Positions 1 through 8,495 of a stretch of 64,000 nt of DNA are shown here, piece by piece. Under the pieces are notes generated by a model, which was given only the letters and a program-made list of their open reading frames with translations, was not told the origin of the DNA and did no database searches. Each line of letters begins with the position of its first letter. Position 1 is the stretch's first letter. Both the position numbers and the translations under genes were made by a program. This stretch comes from Pseudomonas azotoformans (GTDB lineage: Bacteria > Pseudomonadota > Gammaproteobacteria > Pseudomonadales > Pseudomonadaceae): the NCBI RefSeq assembly GCF_900103345.1, contig NZ_LT629702.1:2604001-2668000 (forward strand), read 5' to 3'.

Positions 1-981
1 ATCGCGGCCTACGACAAGGCCGTGCAAACCCTGCTGTTCGGCGCTGAATCGCCACTGCTCAGCGCTGGCCGCGTCACCACCGTACAAGCGGTCGGCGGCA
101 CTGGCGCGCTGAAGCTGGGGGCTGATTTCCTCAAGCAACTGCTGCCCAACGCCGTCGTCGCCATCAGCGACCCGAGCTGGGAAAACCACCGCGCCCTGTT
201 CGAAACCGCCGGTTTCCCGGTGCAGAACTACCGCTACTACGACGCCGCCACCCACGACGTGAACCGTGCCGGCCTGCTCGAAGACCTCAACGCCCTGCCG
301 CCGCAATCCATCGTGGTACTGCACGCCTGCTGCCACAACCCGACCGGCGTCGACCTGAGCCCGGCCGACTGGCAGAACGTGCTGGACGTGGTCAAGGCCA
401 AGAACCTGGTGCCGTTCCTCGACATGGCCTACCAGGGCTTTGGCGACGGCATCCACGAAGACGCCGCAGCGGTGCGCCTGTTCGCTGAATCGGGCCTGAC
501 CTTCTTTGTGTCCAGCTCGTTCTCCAAGTCGTTCTCCCTGTACGGCGAACGGGTGGGCGCACTGTCCATCGTCGGCGAGTCCAAGGAAGAAAGCGCGCGC
601 ATCCTGTCCCAGGTCAAGCGTGTGATCCGCACCAACTACTCCAACCCGCCCACCCACGGCGCGGCGATTGTTGCCGCAGTGCTGAACAGCCCTGAGCTGC
701 GCGCCCAGTGGGAAGCCGAACTGGCCGAAATGCGCCTGCGCATCCGTGGCATGCGTGAGCAGATGGTCGCCGAACTGGCCAAGGCCGCTCCAGGCCACGA
801 CTTCAGCTTCGTCGGCCGCCAGCGCGGGATGTTCTCCTACTCCGGCCTGACCGTTGAGCAAGTTACCCGCTTGCGCAGCGAATTCGGCATCTACGCACTG
901 GATACCGGGCGTATCTGTGTGGCGGCGTTGAACCAGTCGAACATTGATGCAGTCACAAAGGCAATCGTTCAGGTGCTGTAA
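1..981 (+). CDS. Aromatic amino acid aminotransferase, 5' end missing
   Basis: PLP-dependent fold-type I transaminase of the aspartate/tyrosine aminotransferase family; it swaps the amino group between aromatic (or dicarboxylic) amino acids and 2-oxoglutarate in the cytosol. The reading frame is open from base 1, so the start lies outside the window. About 326 residues are visible of a usual ~398, so some 70 N-terminal residues are missing. Seen: the HACCHNPTG segment typical of the family, the DMAYQGFGDG active-site stretch, and the PLP-lysine motif SSSFSKSFSLYGERVG. Family assignment is solid. Exact substrate (tyrB or phhC type) is inference. Confidence 0.9.
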   Translation: MAAYDKAVQTLLFGAESPLLSAGRVTTVQAVGGTGALKLGADFLKQLLPNAVVAISDPSWENHRALFETAGFPVQNYRYYDAATHDVNRAGLLEDLNALPPQSIVVLHACCHNPTGVDLSPADWQNVLDVVKAKNLVPFLDMAYQGFGDGIHEDAAAVRLFAESGLTFFVSSSFSKSFSLYGERVGALSIVGESKEESARILSQVKRVIRTNYSNPPTHGAAIVAAVLNSPELRAQWEAELAEMRLRIRGMREQMVAELAKAAPGHDFSFVGRQRGMFSYSGLTVEQVTRLRSEFGIYALDTGRICVAALNQSNIDAVTKAIVQVL

Positions 982-1000
982 ACCTGCAGTCGTTGCACCA

Positions 1001-1029
1001 GAAGGGGAAGCCGATGGCTTCCCCTTTTT
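1001..1029 (+). terminator. Rho-independent terminator of the aminotransferase gene
   Basis: An 11-bp GC-rich hairpin (arms 1002-1012 and 1016-1026, loop GAT) running into TTTTT, 20 bases after the aminotransferase stop codon. Confidence 0.85.
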
Positions 1030-1081
1030 CGTCTCCAGCCCCTAGACTGAACCTCGACCGCCCCTTTGCTGTGAGTACCTT

Positions 1082-1291
1082 ATGAGAAACGATGACCTGG
1101 ACCTGCGTGCCGACCGCGACGAACTCGACCACTTCACCCCGCGCGCGCCGCATGTAAAGCGCCAGAAGAGCCTGGTACTGCAAGTGGCACTCGGTGTGTT
1201 CCTCGGTGGCCTGGCACTGTGGCTGGTGCAGCTGGGCGCAACGGCACTGATGGCAAAACTGGCCATGGGCACCCTGCAATTTGGCGGCTGA
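1082..1291 (+). CDS. Small single-span membrane protein of unknown function
   Basis: 69 residues. A charged, Asp/Arg-rich N-terminal half (about residues 1-28) is followed by one hydrophobic helix (about 30-60, LVLQVALGVFLGGLALWLVQ), so it is probably an inner-membrane protein with a short cytoplasmic tail. It stands alone between a terminator and a palindromic repeat. I do not recognise a named family. Its coding status rests on the clean charged/hydrophobic layout. Confidence 0.65.
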   Translation: MRNDDLDLRADRDELDHFTPRAPHVKRQKSLVLQVALGVFLGGLALWLVQLGATALMAKLAMGTLQFGG

Positions 1292-1299
1292 TACAGATC

Positions 1300-1426
1300 A
1301 AAATGTGGGAGGGGCGGTGCGACGATTCGACTTGCCCCCGATGGCGGTGGCTCAGACACAGATGTAGTGACTGGCACACTGCTATCGGGAGCAAGTCGAA
1401 TCGTCGCACCGCCCCTCCCACATTTG
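1300..1426. repeat. REPIN-type paired palindrome, long-arm variant
   Basis: Two inverted copies of the GTGGGAGGGG-type REP facing each other across a ~45-base spacer. Both arms carry an extra ~19-base palindromic insertion (CGGTGCGACGATTCGACTT and its mirror) between the GGGAGGGG tip and the usual TTGCCCCC core. Its left part follows the small membrane gene. Its right arm is read through by ptrR. Confidence 0.85.
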
Positions 1427-2284
1427 ATTGCGTTCCTCCAACAGCTTCACGAAGCTGTTCAGGCTCTGCGACACCGTCCCCCGCCGCCAGATCAGCCAGG
1501 TGTGCAGAACCCGGAAGTTATCCGTCAGCGGCCACACACTCACCGCCGCCGACCCCGGCATGCTCTCCAGCATGCTGCGGGGCATCAGCGCCAGCCCGGC
1601 GCCGGCACTGACGCAGGCGAGCATGCCGTGGTAGGACTCGATCTCGAAGATCTTGCCCGGCACCGCGCCGTCCTGTGAAAACCAGCGTTCAAAATGGTGT
1701 CGGTATGAGCAGTTGGAACGGAAGGTGTAGATGTTCTCGCCGTTCACATCCTGGCCGCGCTTGATCGGCGCATGATGCAGCGGCGCAATCACCACCATCT
1801 CCTCTTCAAACACCGCCACCCCTTCCAGCGTGGCATGCAGCACCGGCCCGTCGACAAACGCCGCCGCCAGGCGCCCCGACAACACCCCCTCGATCATCGT
1901 GCCCGACGGTCCGGTGCTCAGGTCCAGCTCGACCTTGGTGTGTTTCTGGTTGTACGCCGCGAGCAACGCCGGGATACGCACCGCTGCCGTGCTTTCCAGC
2001 GAACCGAGGGCAAACGCGCCCTGGGGCTCGTCCCCCGCCACCGTCGCACGGGCTTCCTGCACCAGGTCGAGGATGCGCCGCGCGTAGCCGAGGAAATTCC
2101 AGCCCGCCGGCGACAAGCGCAAGCGGCTTTTCTCACGAATAAACAGCTCCACGCCCAGGTCCTGCTCCAGTTGCTTGATACGCGTGGTCAGGTTCGACGG
2201 CACGCGGTGAATCAACTGCGCGGCGGCGCTGATGCTGCCTTGCTCGGCAACGGCCTTGAAGATTTCCAGCTGCACCAGGTCCAA
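1382..2284 (-). CDS. ptrR: PtrR-like LysR regulator of putrescine/GABA catabolism
   Basis: LysR-type transcription factor, 300 aa. The N-terminal winged helix (residues 1-60, with [19 protein letters not shown]) and the co-inducer domain ([51 protein letters not shown]) closely follow Escherichia coli PtrR/YneJ. It is divergent from sad, as in enterobacteria, so it probably controls sad in response to a putrescine-pathway metabolite (inference). Start: TTG at 2284, because GGAG sits 6 bases upstream and E. coli PtrR also begins MDL; an upstream TTG at 2296 lacks a ribosome site. The last ~13 residues ([13 protein letters not shown]) and the stop are encoded by the palindromic repeat. Confidence 0.9.
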   Translation of the reverse strand: MDLVQLEIFKAVAEQGSISAAAQLIHRVPSNLTTRIKQLEQDLGVELFIREKSRLRLSPAGWNFLGYARRILDLVQEARATVAGDEPQGAFALGSLESTAAVRIPALLAAYNQKHTKVELDLSTGPSGTMIEGVLSGRLAAAFVDGPVLHATLEGVAVFEEEMVVIAPLHHAPIKRGQDVNGENIYTFRSNCSYRHHFERWFSQDGAVPGKIFEIESYHGMLACVSAGAGLALMPRSMLESMPGSAAVSVWPLTDNFRVLHTWLIWRRGTVSQSLNSFVKLLEERNQMWEGRCDDSTCSR

Positions 2285-2299
2285 GTCATTCTCCAATCG

Positions 2300-2324
2300 T
2301 GAATGTATTGCTTAATATTATTCA
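2300..2324. promoter_or_regulatory. Possible PtrR operator in the ptrR-sad divergent region
   Basis: AT-rich imperfect inverted repeat with TGAAT/ATTCA ends, in an otherwise GC-rich 100-base divergent promoter region. It fits the T-N11-A type of LysR site. Inferred from position and symmetry only. Confidence 0.35.
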
Positions 2325-2387
2325 GTTCTCAGAAAAGAGCTAGCCCCGTAGGCTGAACCCAATCTCATCATTCAGCAGGACGGTGCC

Positions 2388-3770
2388 ATGAACGCGACTA
2401 CCCACGCCCTCTCGATCAACCCGGCCACCGGCGAGACAGTCGGCAGCTACCCGTATGAAACCGCGCAGCAACTGGACGCCGCCCTCGAGCGCGCCACCCT
2501 CGCCTTCCGCACCTGGCGACGCCAGCCGGTCAGCCAGCGCGCCGAGTTGCTGCTGAGCCTGGCCAGCGCCCTGCGCGAACAAGCCGAAGACATGGCGCAG
2601 ATGATTACCCTGGAAATGGGCAAACCCATCGCCCAGGCCCGTGGCGAAATCGAAAAATGCGCGCAACTCAGCGAGTGGTACGCCGCCCACGGCCCGGCCA
2701 TGCTCGCCCCGGAACCGACCCTGGTGGACAACGGCAGCGCCCAGATCGAATACCGCCCGCTGGGCCCGATCTTCGCGGTGATGCCGTGGAATTTCCCGGT
2801 GTGGCAAGTGCTGCGCGGCGCCGTGCCGACCATGCTGGCCGGCAACACCTACGTGCTCAAACACGCGCCGAATGTGATGGGCAGCGCTTACCTGATCCAA
2901 CAGGCGTTCCGCACAGCCGGTTTCGCCGAAGGCCTGTTTGAAGTGGTCAACGTGACCAACGACGGTGTGTCCAAGGCCATCGCCGACCCACGCATCGCCG
3001 CCGTCACCCTCACCGGCAGCGTGCGCGCCGGGATCGCCATCGGCTCCCAGGCCGGCGCCGCGTTGAAAAAATGCGTGCTGGAACTGGGTGGCTCCGACCC
3101 GTTCATCGTGCTCAACGACGCCGACCTCGACGCCGCCGTGCAAGCCGCACTGATCGGCCGTTTCCAGAACAGCGGCCAGGTCTGTGCCGCCGCCAAGCGC
3201 CTGATCATCGAGGAAGGCGTGGTGGAAGCCTTCACCGCCAAATTCCTCGAAGCCAGCCGCGCAATGGTGATGGGCGACCCGACTTCAGCCGCCACCTACA
3301 TCGGCCCGATGGCCCGCTTCGACCTGCGCGATGAGCTGCACGGTCAGGTCCAGGCCACCCTGGAAGAAGGTGCCACCCTGCTGCTGGGCGGCCATAAAGT
3401 ACCCGGCGCCGGCAATTACTATGCGCCGACCGTACTGGCCAACGTCACCGACCAGATGACCTCGTTCAAACAGGAACTGTTCGGCCCCGTGGCCTCGATC
3501 ATCACCGCCCGCGACGCCGACCATGCGGTGGCCCTGGCGAATGACAGCGAGTTCGGCCTTACCGCGAGCATCTTCACCAGCGACCCGGCGAAGGCGCGGG
3601 ACATCGCCAATCAGCTGGAAACCGGCGGCATCTTCGTCAATGCCTTCAGCGTCTCCGACCCTCGGGTGGCGTTTGGCGGGATCAAGAAAAGCGGCTTCGG
3701 GCGTGAGTTGTCGCACTTCGGCGTCCGCGAGTTCTGCAATGCCCAGACCGTGTGGCTGGATCGCACATAA
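2388..3770 (+). CDS. sad: Succinate semialdehyde dehydrogenase (Sad/YneI type)
   Basis: Cytosolic NAD(P)-dependent aldehyde dehydrogenase, 460 aa, oxidising succinate semialdehyde to succinate at the end of the putrescine/GABA route. Seen: the PWNFPVWQVLRGAVP cofactor segment, the catalytic Glu in LELGGSDPFIVL, the catalytic Cys in NSGQVCAAAKR, and the C-terminal FGGIKKSGFGRELS. Length and motifs fit the short YneI/Sad type rather than the ~480-aa GabD type. The neighbouring ptrR, divergent, supports this. A CAGGA ribosome site lies about 7 bases before ATG. Confidence 0.93.
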   Translation: MNATTHALSINPATGETVGSYPYETAQQLDAALERATLAFRTWRRQPVSQRAELLLSLASALREQAEDMAQMITLEMGKPIAQARGEIEKCAQLSEWYAAHGPAMLAPEPTLVDNGSAQIEYRPLGPIFAVMPWNFPVWQVLRGAVPTMLAGNTYVLKHAPNVMGSAYLIQQAFRTAGFAEGLFEVVNVTNDGVSKAIADPRIAAVTLTGSVRAGIAIGSQAGAALKKCVLELGGSDPFIVLNDADLDAAVQAALIGRFQNSGQVCAAAKRLIIEEGVVEAFTAKFLEASRAMVMGDPTSAATYIGPMARFDLRDELHGQVQATLEEGATLLLGGHKVPGAGNYYAPTVLANVTDQMTSFKQELFGPVASIITARDADHAVALANDSEFGLTASIFTSDPAKARDIANQLETGGIFVNAFSVSDPRVAFGGIKKSGFGRELSHFGVREFCNAQTVWLDRT

Positions 3771-3798
3771 ATCAGAGCAGCGCCAGACCCGGGGCAAG

Positions 3799-4012
3799 CC
3801 CTAATGCCAGTCAGTTAAGGAGGAACACTGTAACTGTGGCGAGCGGGCTCGCCCCGCGTTGGGCTGCGCAGCAGCCCCAATAAAAGCACTGCAGTGTGCC
3901 AGACAGCTCCGGGGCTATGTTTTGGGGCTGCTTCGCAGCCCAACGCGGGGCAAGCCCGCTCACCACAGGTGACTGGTTGCCCGTTCTGCCCCTTAACTGA
4001 CCGGCATTAGGG
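3799..4012. repeat. REPIN nested in a 22-bp inverted-repeat element
   Basis: A paired REP palindrome (about 3835-3968; GCGAGCGGGCTCGCC and GGGGCTGC/GCAGCCCC arms) lies inside a further pair of near-perfect 22-bp inverted repeats (3799-3820 and 3991-4012, 21 of 22 identical). The whole is flanked by 9-bp direct repeats GGCAAGCCC (3793-3801 and 4011-4019). No transposase. It looks like a non-autonomous mobile element and fills the sad-emfourin gap, where I see nothing else. Confidence 0.8.
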
Positions 4013-4052
4013 CAAGCCCGCTCACCACAGGAATCTGGTCGACTGAAATTGT

Positions 4053-4358
4053 TTATGCACGAATATGCCGCCGCACACACTGCACCAACCCCTCCAGTGC
4101 CTGCGACTTCACCGGCGCGAGCACACAGACCGTGTGTTCGCGCTGGTCCTCCTTCACCGTCAGGGTGTAATGCACCTGGCCCGGGTTACCGGGCGCAGGC
4201 TCACTGCTTTGCGGCAGTTGAAAGAAGTCGCACGCCTCGACCAACTGCCGCAACTCCTGCTGGTCCTGCTCGGGCAGGCTGTCCAGCTCAACCGTACGCG
4301 GCTTGGCCAGGCCCGGAAAAAAAGCAGGCCCGCCGTTTTCCTTCAGCGAAATTTGCAT
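4053..4358 (-). CDS. Emfourin-like inhibitor of the neighbouring M4 protease
   Basis: 101 aa, no signal peptide. Sequence and position match emfourin, the small protein encoded directly after protealysin in Serratia, which binds and inhibits that protease. Seen: the N-terminal MQISLKENGGPAFFPGLAK and the short VHYTLTV strand region, with no other known domain. It begins 14 bases after the protease stop on the same strand, so the two are almost certainly one operon: inhibitor and target together in the cytosol. Assignment is by family resemblance and context. Inhibition itself is known from the family, not shown here. Confidence 0.85.
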   Translation of the reverse strand: MQISLKENGGPAFFPGLAKPRTVELDSLPEQDQQELRQLVEACDFFQLPQSSEPAPGNPGQVHYTLTVKEDQREHTVCVLAPVKSQALEGLVQCVRRHIRA

Positions 4359-4372
4359 GGCTGTTCCTCACG

Positions 4373-5434
4373 TCAGACCGAAATACCGACCGCCTTCCAG
4401 CCCTCCTTGACCGCCTTTTGCTCATCCTTGTTCGCGCCATAGAGTCGACCGGCAACATCGTAGGTAATGCGCGCAAAGCGCAAAAACCCCGAGTTCGGCC
4501 GCAACCGCGCATCGCGCAATGCGTCGTACCAGATGCGCCCGGCACGCTCCCAGGCAAATCCGCCGATGTTTGTCGCCACCTGGTAGAACGCACGGTTGGG
4601 AATGCCGGAGTTGATATGCACCCCGCCATTGTCCTCGTAGGTTTGCACAAAATCATCCATGTGGCCGGGCTGAGGGTCCTTGCCCAGCAGCTTGTCGTCA
4701 AACGCGGTGCCGGGGGCTTTCATCGAGCGCAGCGCGGTGCCTTTGATCTTCTTGGTGAACAACCCTTTGCCGATCAGCCAATCGGCGTCCTCGGCCTTTT
4801 GCTTCAACGCATACTGCTTGATCAACGAACCGAACACGTCCGACAGCGACTCGTTCAACGCACCGGACTGATTGAAATACATCAGCTTGGCCTCATCCTC
4901 AGTGACACCGTGGGCCAGTTCATGGCCAATCACGTCGAGGGCCACCGTGAAGCGGTTGAACAACTCGCCGTCCCCATCCCCGAACACCATCTGGGTCGAG
5001 TTCCAGAACGCATTGTTGTAGTTCTGGCCAAAGTGCACGGTAGCGTCCAGGGCCATGCCAGCATCGTCGATGGAGTTGCGGTCGAAGACCTGATCGAAAA
5101 AGTCGAAGGTGGCACCCAGCCCATCATAGGCCTCGTCCACCGCCGCGTCGCCACTGACGGGCTGGCCTTCGCCACGGATCAGTTTGCCCGGCAGGCTGTC
5201 GCTACCCTCGGCGCTGTAGATCGAGCGCCGTTTGTCGGCGCCCATGGCCAGCGCCAGGTGCGCCGGCCCTTTGGCAGGCACCGCGACCATACGCAGCGAG
5301 CGGAACGTGCTGTCCTTGGCGCGGGTACGCAGCGCGATATCCCGTTGCGCTTTGTCACCGTTGCGCGCGATCTGGTCGAGCATATACGGCGGGATCAGGC
5401 AGAAAATCGGGTTACGGTGATGGCGATCACACAT
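4373..5434 (-). CDS. Protealysin-like M4 (thermolysin family) metalloprotease
   Basis: Zinc endopeptidase, 353 aa. It has no Sec signal and begins with a short propeptide holding CDRHHRNPIFCLIPPYML, like the ~50-residue protealysin precursor. Catalytic core: HELAHGVTEDEA (HExxH zinc ligands and base), the downstream NESLSDVFGS glutamate ligand, and the late catalytic-His region around DDFVQTYEDNGGVHINSG. Start chosen at 5434 because AAGGAG lies 8 bases upstream; a longer frame to 5515 has no ribosome site. Its partner is the adjacent inhibitor. Protealysins are known to act inside the cell and to have roles in host interaction; the target here is unknown. Confidence 0.92.
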   Translation of the reverse strand: MCDRHHRNPIFCLIPPYMLDQIARNGDKAQRDIALRTRAKDSTFRSLRMVAVPAKGPAHLALAMGADKRRSIYSAEGSDSLPGKLIRGEGQPVSGDAAVDEAYDGLGATFDFFDQVFDRNSIDDAGMALDATVHFGQNYNNAFWNSTQMVFGDGDGELFNRFTVALDVIGHELAHGVTEDEAKLMYFNQSGALNESLSDVFGSLIKQYALKQKAEDADWLIGKGLFTKKIKGTALRSMKAPGTAFDDKLLGKDPQPGHMDDFVQTYEDNGGVHINSGIPNRAFYQVATNIGGFAWERAGRIWYDALRDARLRPNSGFLRFARITYDVAGRLYGANKDEQKAVKEGWKAVGISV

Positions 5435-5564
5435 TGGCTGGCTCCTTGTTGGCGTGTGCTGAACGTCCGGGTGACCGTTTGAGGATAGCCCCCAGGGGTT
5501 GGTGCGCATGATCAATTGTCATTAACCTATGTTGCAGTCGTGTTTATCCAAGGAGGACTGACCG

Positions 5565-6491
5565 ATGCCCGCACGTAAAACCAAAATCGACCTCGCCCAC
5601 CGCCCCCGGCTCACCGACCTGCGCCCGCTGATCGCGCCGAGCCCCACGCTGCTGGAGGCACGCGCAGCGACACCCCGCGTCACCCCGGCCAAAGACTTGA
5701 AGGACCGGCGCGGCTATGCGGAGGACTTTCTCGGCAGCTTCGGGGTGCCCTGGCCCACGCTGGAAGAAGCGTTGGCGAGTGATGCCCAGAAGCGCCTGGA
5801 CTACACACACTTCTCCATCACGATGTCACGTGCCAAGCGCCTAGCGCTGTATGTGGGCGTGAACATCGATGGCGGGCAGCATGTGGACATCATCCGCAGC
5901 AACGACACCTGGGCCTACGATGGCCGCCTGCCGGTCGACGCCCAAGTCGGCGAAGCGCTCTACGCCAGCAATGGCCTCGATCGCGGCCACCTGGTGCGCC
6001 GCCAGGACCCCAATTGGGGCGACGTGGCGCAAACCGCCAACCTCGACACCTTCCACTTCACCAACTGCTCACCGCAGATGAGCGGCTTCAACCAGAAGAC
6101 CTGGCTGGAACTCGAAGACTACATCCTCGACAACACGCAACGCTGGAAAGCCCGGGCCACAGTGTTCAGCGGCCCGGTGTTCGCCGACGACGACCGCATG
6201 TACCGGGGCGTGCAGATCCCCAAGGCGTTCTGGAAGGTGGTCGCCTACCTCAGCGATGACGGCAAGCCTTCGGCCAGCGCCTACATGATCGATCAGAGCC
6301 GCGAACTGGGCCAGTTGGAGCTGGTGTTCGGCCAACTGCGCACCTACCAGCGCAGTGTGATCCAGATCGAGCGCCTGACCGGTATCCGCTTCGGCAACCT
6401 GGCCGACTACGACGGCTTCAGCAACGAAGAACGCGCCACCGGCACGCGGATTGAAGCGCTGATCCAGGGGCCTGAAGACATTCGTCTTTGA
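5565..6491 (+). CDS. DNA/RNA non-specific endonuclease (NUC/NucA family)
   Basis: 308 aa. The beta-beta-alpha-metal nuclease motif is clear: NGLDRGHLVRRQDPNWG (DRGH catalytic His), then the metal-binding Asn in FTNCSPQMSGFNQKTWLELE. The family cleaves DNA and RNA without sequence preference and is normally secreted, but this protein has no signal peptide: residues 1-50 are basic and proline-rich. It is divergent from the protealysin-like gene across 130 bases. A strong ribosome site (AAGGAGG) precedes ATG. Function is inferred: an intracellular degradative enzyme, or an effector exported by another route. Confidence 0.9.
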   Translation: MPARKTKIDLAHRPRLTDLRPLIAPSPTLLEARAATPRVTPAKDLKDRRGYAEDFLGSFGVPWPTLEEALASDAQKRLDYTHFSITMSRAKRLALYVGVNIDGGQHVDIIRSNDTWAYDGRLPVDAQVGEALYASNGLDRGHLVRRQDPNWGDVAQTANLDTFHFTNCSPQMSGFNQKTWLELEDYILDNTQRWKARATVFSGPVFADDDRMYRGVQIPKAFWKVVAYLSDDGKPSASAYMIDQSRELGQLELVFGQLRTYQRSVIQIERLTGIRFGNLADYDGFSNEERATGTRIEALIQGPEDIRL

Positions 6492-6580
6492 TCAACGCTT
6501 CACAGGTTGATCCGCGTTGACAACCGACACTCACCACGACGCGAGGCGAGCCGCTCTTGATCTGGCTGATACGATTCCAT

Positions 6581-6612
6581 CAAGGGTGAACACTGCAACT
6601 GTGGCGAGCGCC
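6581..6612. repeat. Single REP half-site
   Basis: GAACACTGCAACTGTGGCGAGC, the same block that opens the elements near 3823 and 56964, here without its partner palindrome. Confidence 0.5.
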
Positions 6613-6640
6613 GTACCCAGGCGAGTCAACGGGCTAGCCA

Positions 6641-7084
6641 TCATTGCGCATTGATGTAATGAAACTGTGCCTGCGTTTTCTCGACTGCCGCACGCACGGC
6701 GTCTTTCTGCGCCTCAGTGCCCGAGTAGTAAATCTGCATACCCTTTAAGTTTTGCCCTTCGACTGCTTTGCCGATCACCGCAACATCAACCGGCGTGCTG
6801 GCACCGATAATCAAAAAGAACACATCGCCCAAGCGTTTGGCATCAAGCAGCTCTGCCCTGAGGTGCGCGGCATTTTGCTCACCCGCCATGGAAATCGCCA
6901 GGGTATCGCCGAACATACCGCTTTTGGGGATGCTCATCGTATGCAGCCGGAGCTTGTCCGACCCAGCCGGCATCGACTTGACATAGGCGGAGGCGGCCTC
7001 ATCAAGAATCTGCTTTTCAGATTTACCCTGGGTGGCACAACCGACGAGAGCGGCGGCGAGGGCGAGCGCGACGAATAATTTCAC
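6641..7084 (-). CDS. Predicted lipoprotein, unknown function
   Basis: 147 aa. Type II signal peptide MKLFVALALAAALVGCATQG with lipobox LVGC (Cys16). The mature part is a small alpha/beta domain of about 125 residues (ends QAQFHYINAQ). Probably anchored in the outer or inner membrane, facing the periplasm. It stands alone, divergent from the cobalamin riboswitch. No family recognised. Confidence 0.8.
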   Translation of the reverse strand: MKLFVALALAAALVGCATQGKSEKQILDEAASAYVKSMPAGSDKLRLHTMSIPKSGMFGDTLAISMAGEQNAAHLRAELLDAKRLGDVFFLIIGASTPVDVAVIGKAVEGQNLKGMQIYYSGTEAQKDAVRAAVEKTQAQFHYINAQ

Positions 7085-7194
7085 TGTCTATTCCTTGAGA
7101 TAAAGCGATCCATGGGCTGCGCATCATAGGAGCCCCACCTTCAAAGAGCCACTGCTGGTTTCACGGCCTCCCGCTCGACCGCGTGATCGACTAC

Positions 7195-7392
7195 CATACC
7201 GCGCCGGTTCCCAAACGGGACTAATAGGGAATCCGAGGCACGGTACACCCGCGCCAATCGGAACTGCCCCCGCAACTGTAGGTGCTGAGCCTGCTCCTAG
7301 ATGCCACTGGACCTCGTCCGGGAAGGCTGGAGCGTGGCGACGACGCATCAGTCAGGAAACCTGCCGGCTCACGCTCAATCACTAACCGGCGG
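7195..7392 (+). ncRNA. Cobalamin (adenosylcobalamin) riboswitch
   Basis: Conserved core blocks in order: GGTTCCCAAACGGGACTAATAGGGAA (split 7206-7231), GCCAATCGGAACTGCCCCCGC (7253-7273), GCCACTGG, CCGGGAAGG, and the B12 box AGTCAGGAAACCTGCCGGC (7351-7369). It ends about 95 bases before the importer start, in the 5' leader of the operon. Expected effect: expression drops when adenosylcobalamin is plentiful. The downstream CCGGGAAGG...GCCCCCGGCGCCCG may form the expression platform (inference). Confidence 0.95.
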
Positions 7393-7484
7393 GGTGTCCG
7401 GGAAGGACATTCTTGCCTGTCGCGCCCCCGGCGCCCGAGAGTGGATTTCCGAATGGCACGCACGCTTCACTCGGAGATCGCCCC

Positions 7485-8495
7485 ATGCTGCCACGCGTTA
7501 CCGCCCTGCTCACAGGTATCGGCTTCTGTGCCCTGGCCCACGCCGCGCCCACTCACTACCCGCTGACCGTGGAAAACTGCGGCAGCCAGATCACCTTCCC
7601 GCAAGCCCCCGCCCGCAGCGTGACCATCGGCCAGGCGGCCACCGAGATGCTCTATGCCCTGGGCGTAGGCGATAAAGTGGTCGGCACTTCACTGTGGTTC
7701 AACAGCGTGTTGCCGCAGTACAAGGCGCAGAACGATAACATCGAGCGCCTGGCCAACAACGAGCCGAGCTTCGAAGCAGTGATCGCCAAGCGCCCGCAGC
7801 TGGTGGCCGCCGAGCTGGAATGGGTGGTGGGGCCGCAAGGCGTGGTCGGCACCCGCGAGCAGTTCCATGAACTGAAGATCCCCACCTACCTGCTGCCCTC
7901 CGACTGCGAAGGCAAGGACAACCTGGTGGGCGCCGACGGCACGCGGCTGGAGCCGTTTCGCATCGAGACCATCTACAAAAGCATCCGCCAACTGGCACAG
8001 ATTTTCGACGTACAGGATCGCGGCCAGCAGTTGAACGACGAACTCAAGGCGCGCCTGGCCAAATCCGTCGCCACCGTGCAGGGCAAAGGCCTCAAGCAGG
8101 CCAGCGCGCTGGTGTGGTTCTCCAGTGCCGAGATGGCCAGCGACCCGTACGTGGCCGGCCACAAGGGCATCCCCGAATTCATGCTGCAAACCCTGGGCCT
8201 TTCCAATGTGGTGCAGTCGGATGAAGAGTGGCCAGCCGTGGGTTGGGAAACCATCGCCAAGGCCAACCCGACCTTCCTCGTCATCGCCCGCATGGACCGC
8301 CGCCGCTACCCGGCCGACGACCATGAAAAGAAACTGGCCTTCCTGCGCAGCGACCCGGTCACGCGCAACATGGACGCGGTGAAAAACAACCGCATCATCA
8401 TCCTCGACGCCTTGGCGTTGCAGGCTAGCATCCGCATGTTCGACGGCCTTGAACAACTGGCCACGGCCATCGACGGCTACGACCTGCCAAAATGA
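7485..8495 (+). CDS. ABC importer substrate-binding protein, cobalamin-regulated (BtuF-like)
   Basis: 336 aa periplasmic binding protein of the iron-siderophore/B12 class. Signal peptide about residues 1-23 (ends ALAHA-A), then the two-lobed fold beginning VENCGSQITFPQAPARSVTIGQAATEMLYALG. Start at 7485 because GGAG lies just upstream and the signal peptide begins there; a longer in-frame start would put 24 non-signal residues in front. First gene of the riboswitch operon and overlapped by the permease by 4 bases (ATGA). Substrate is probably a corrinoid or cobalt chelate (inferred from the riboswitch); binding protein families alone cannot decide. Confidence 0.9.
   Translation: MLPRVTALLTGIGFCALAHAAPTHYPLTVENCGSQITFPQAPARSVTIGQAATEMLYALGVGDKVVGTSLWFNSVLPQYKAQNDNIERLANNEPSFEAVIAKRPQLVAAELEWVVGPQGVVGTREQFHELKIPTYLLPSDCEGKDNLVGADGTRLEPFRIETIYKSIRQLAQIFDVQDRGQQLNDELKARLAKSVATVQGKGLKQASALVWFSSAEMASDPYVAGHKGIPEFMLQTLGLSNVVQSDEEWPAVGWETIAKANPTFLVIARMDRRRYPADDHEKKLAFLRSDPVTRNMDAVKNNRIIILDALALQASIRMFDGLEQLATAIDGYDLPK

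Noticed and set aside
4049..5482. 477-codon plus-strand frame opposite the protease
   Set aside because: Antisense shadow of the M4 protease and inhibitor; long only because of high GC third positions.
4373..5515. Upstream start for the M4 protease
   Set aside because: The extra 27 residues have no ribosome site and would precede the conserved protealysin propeptide start.
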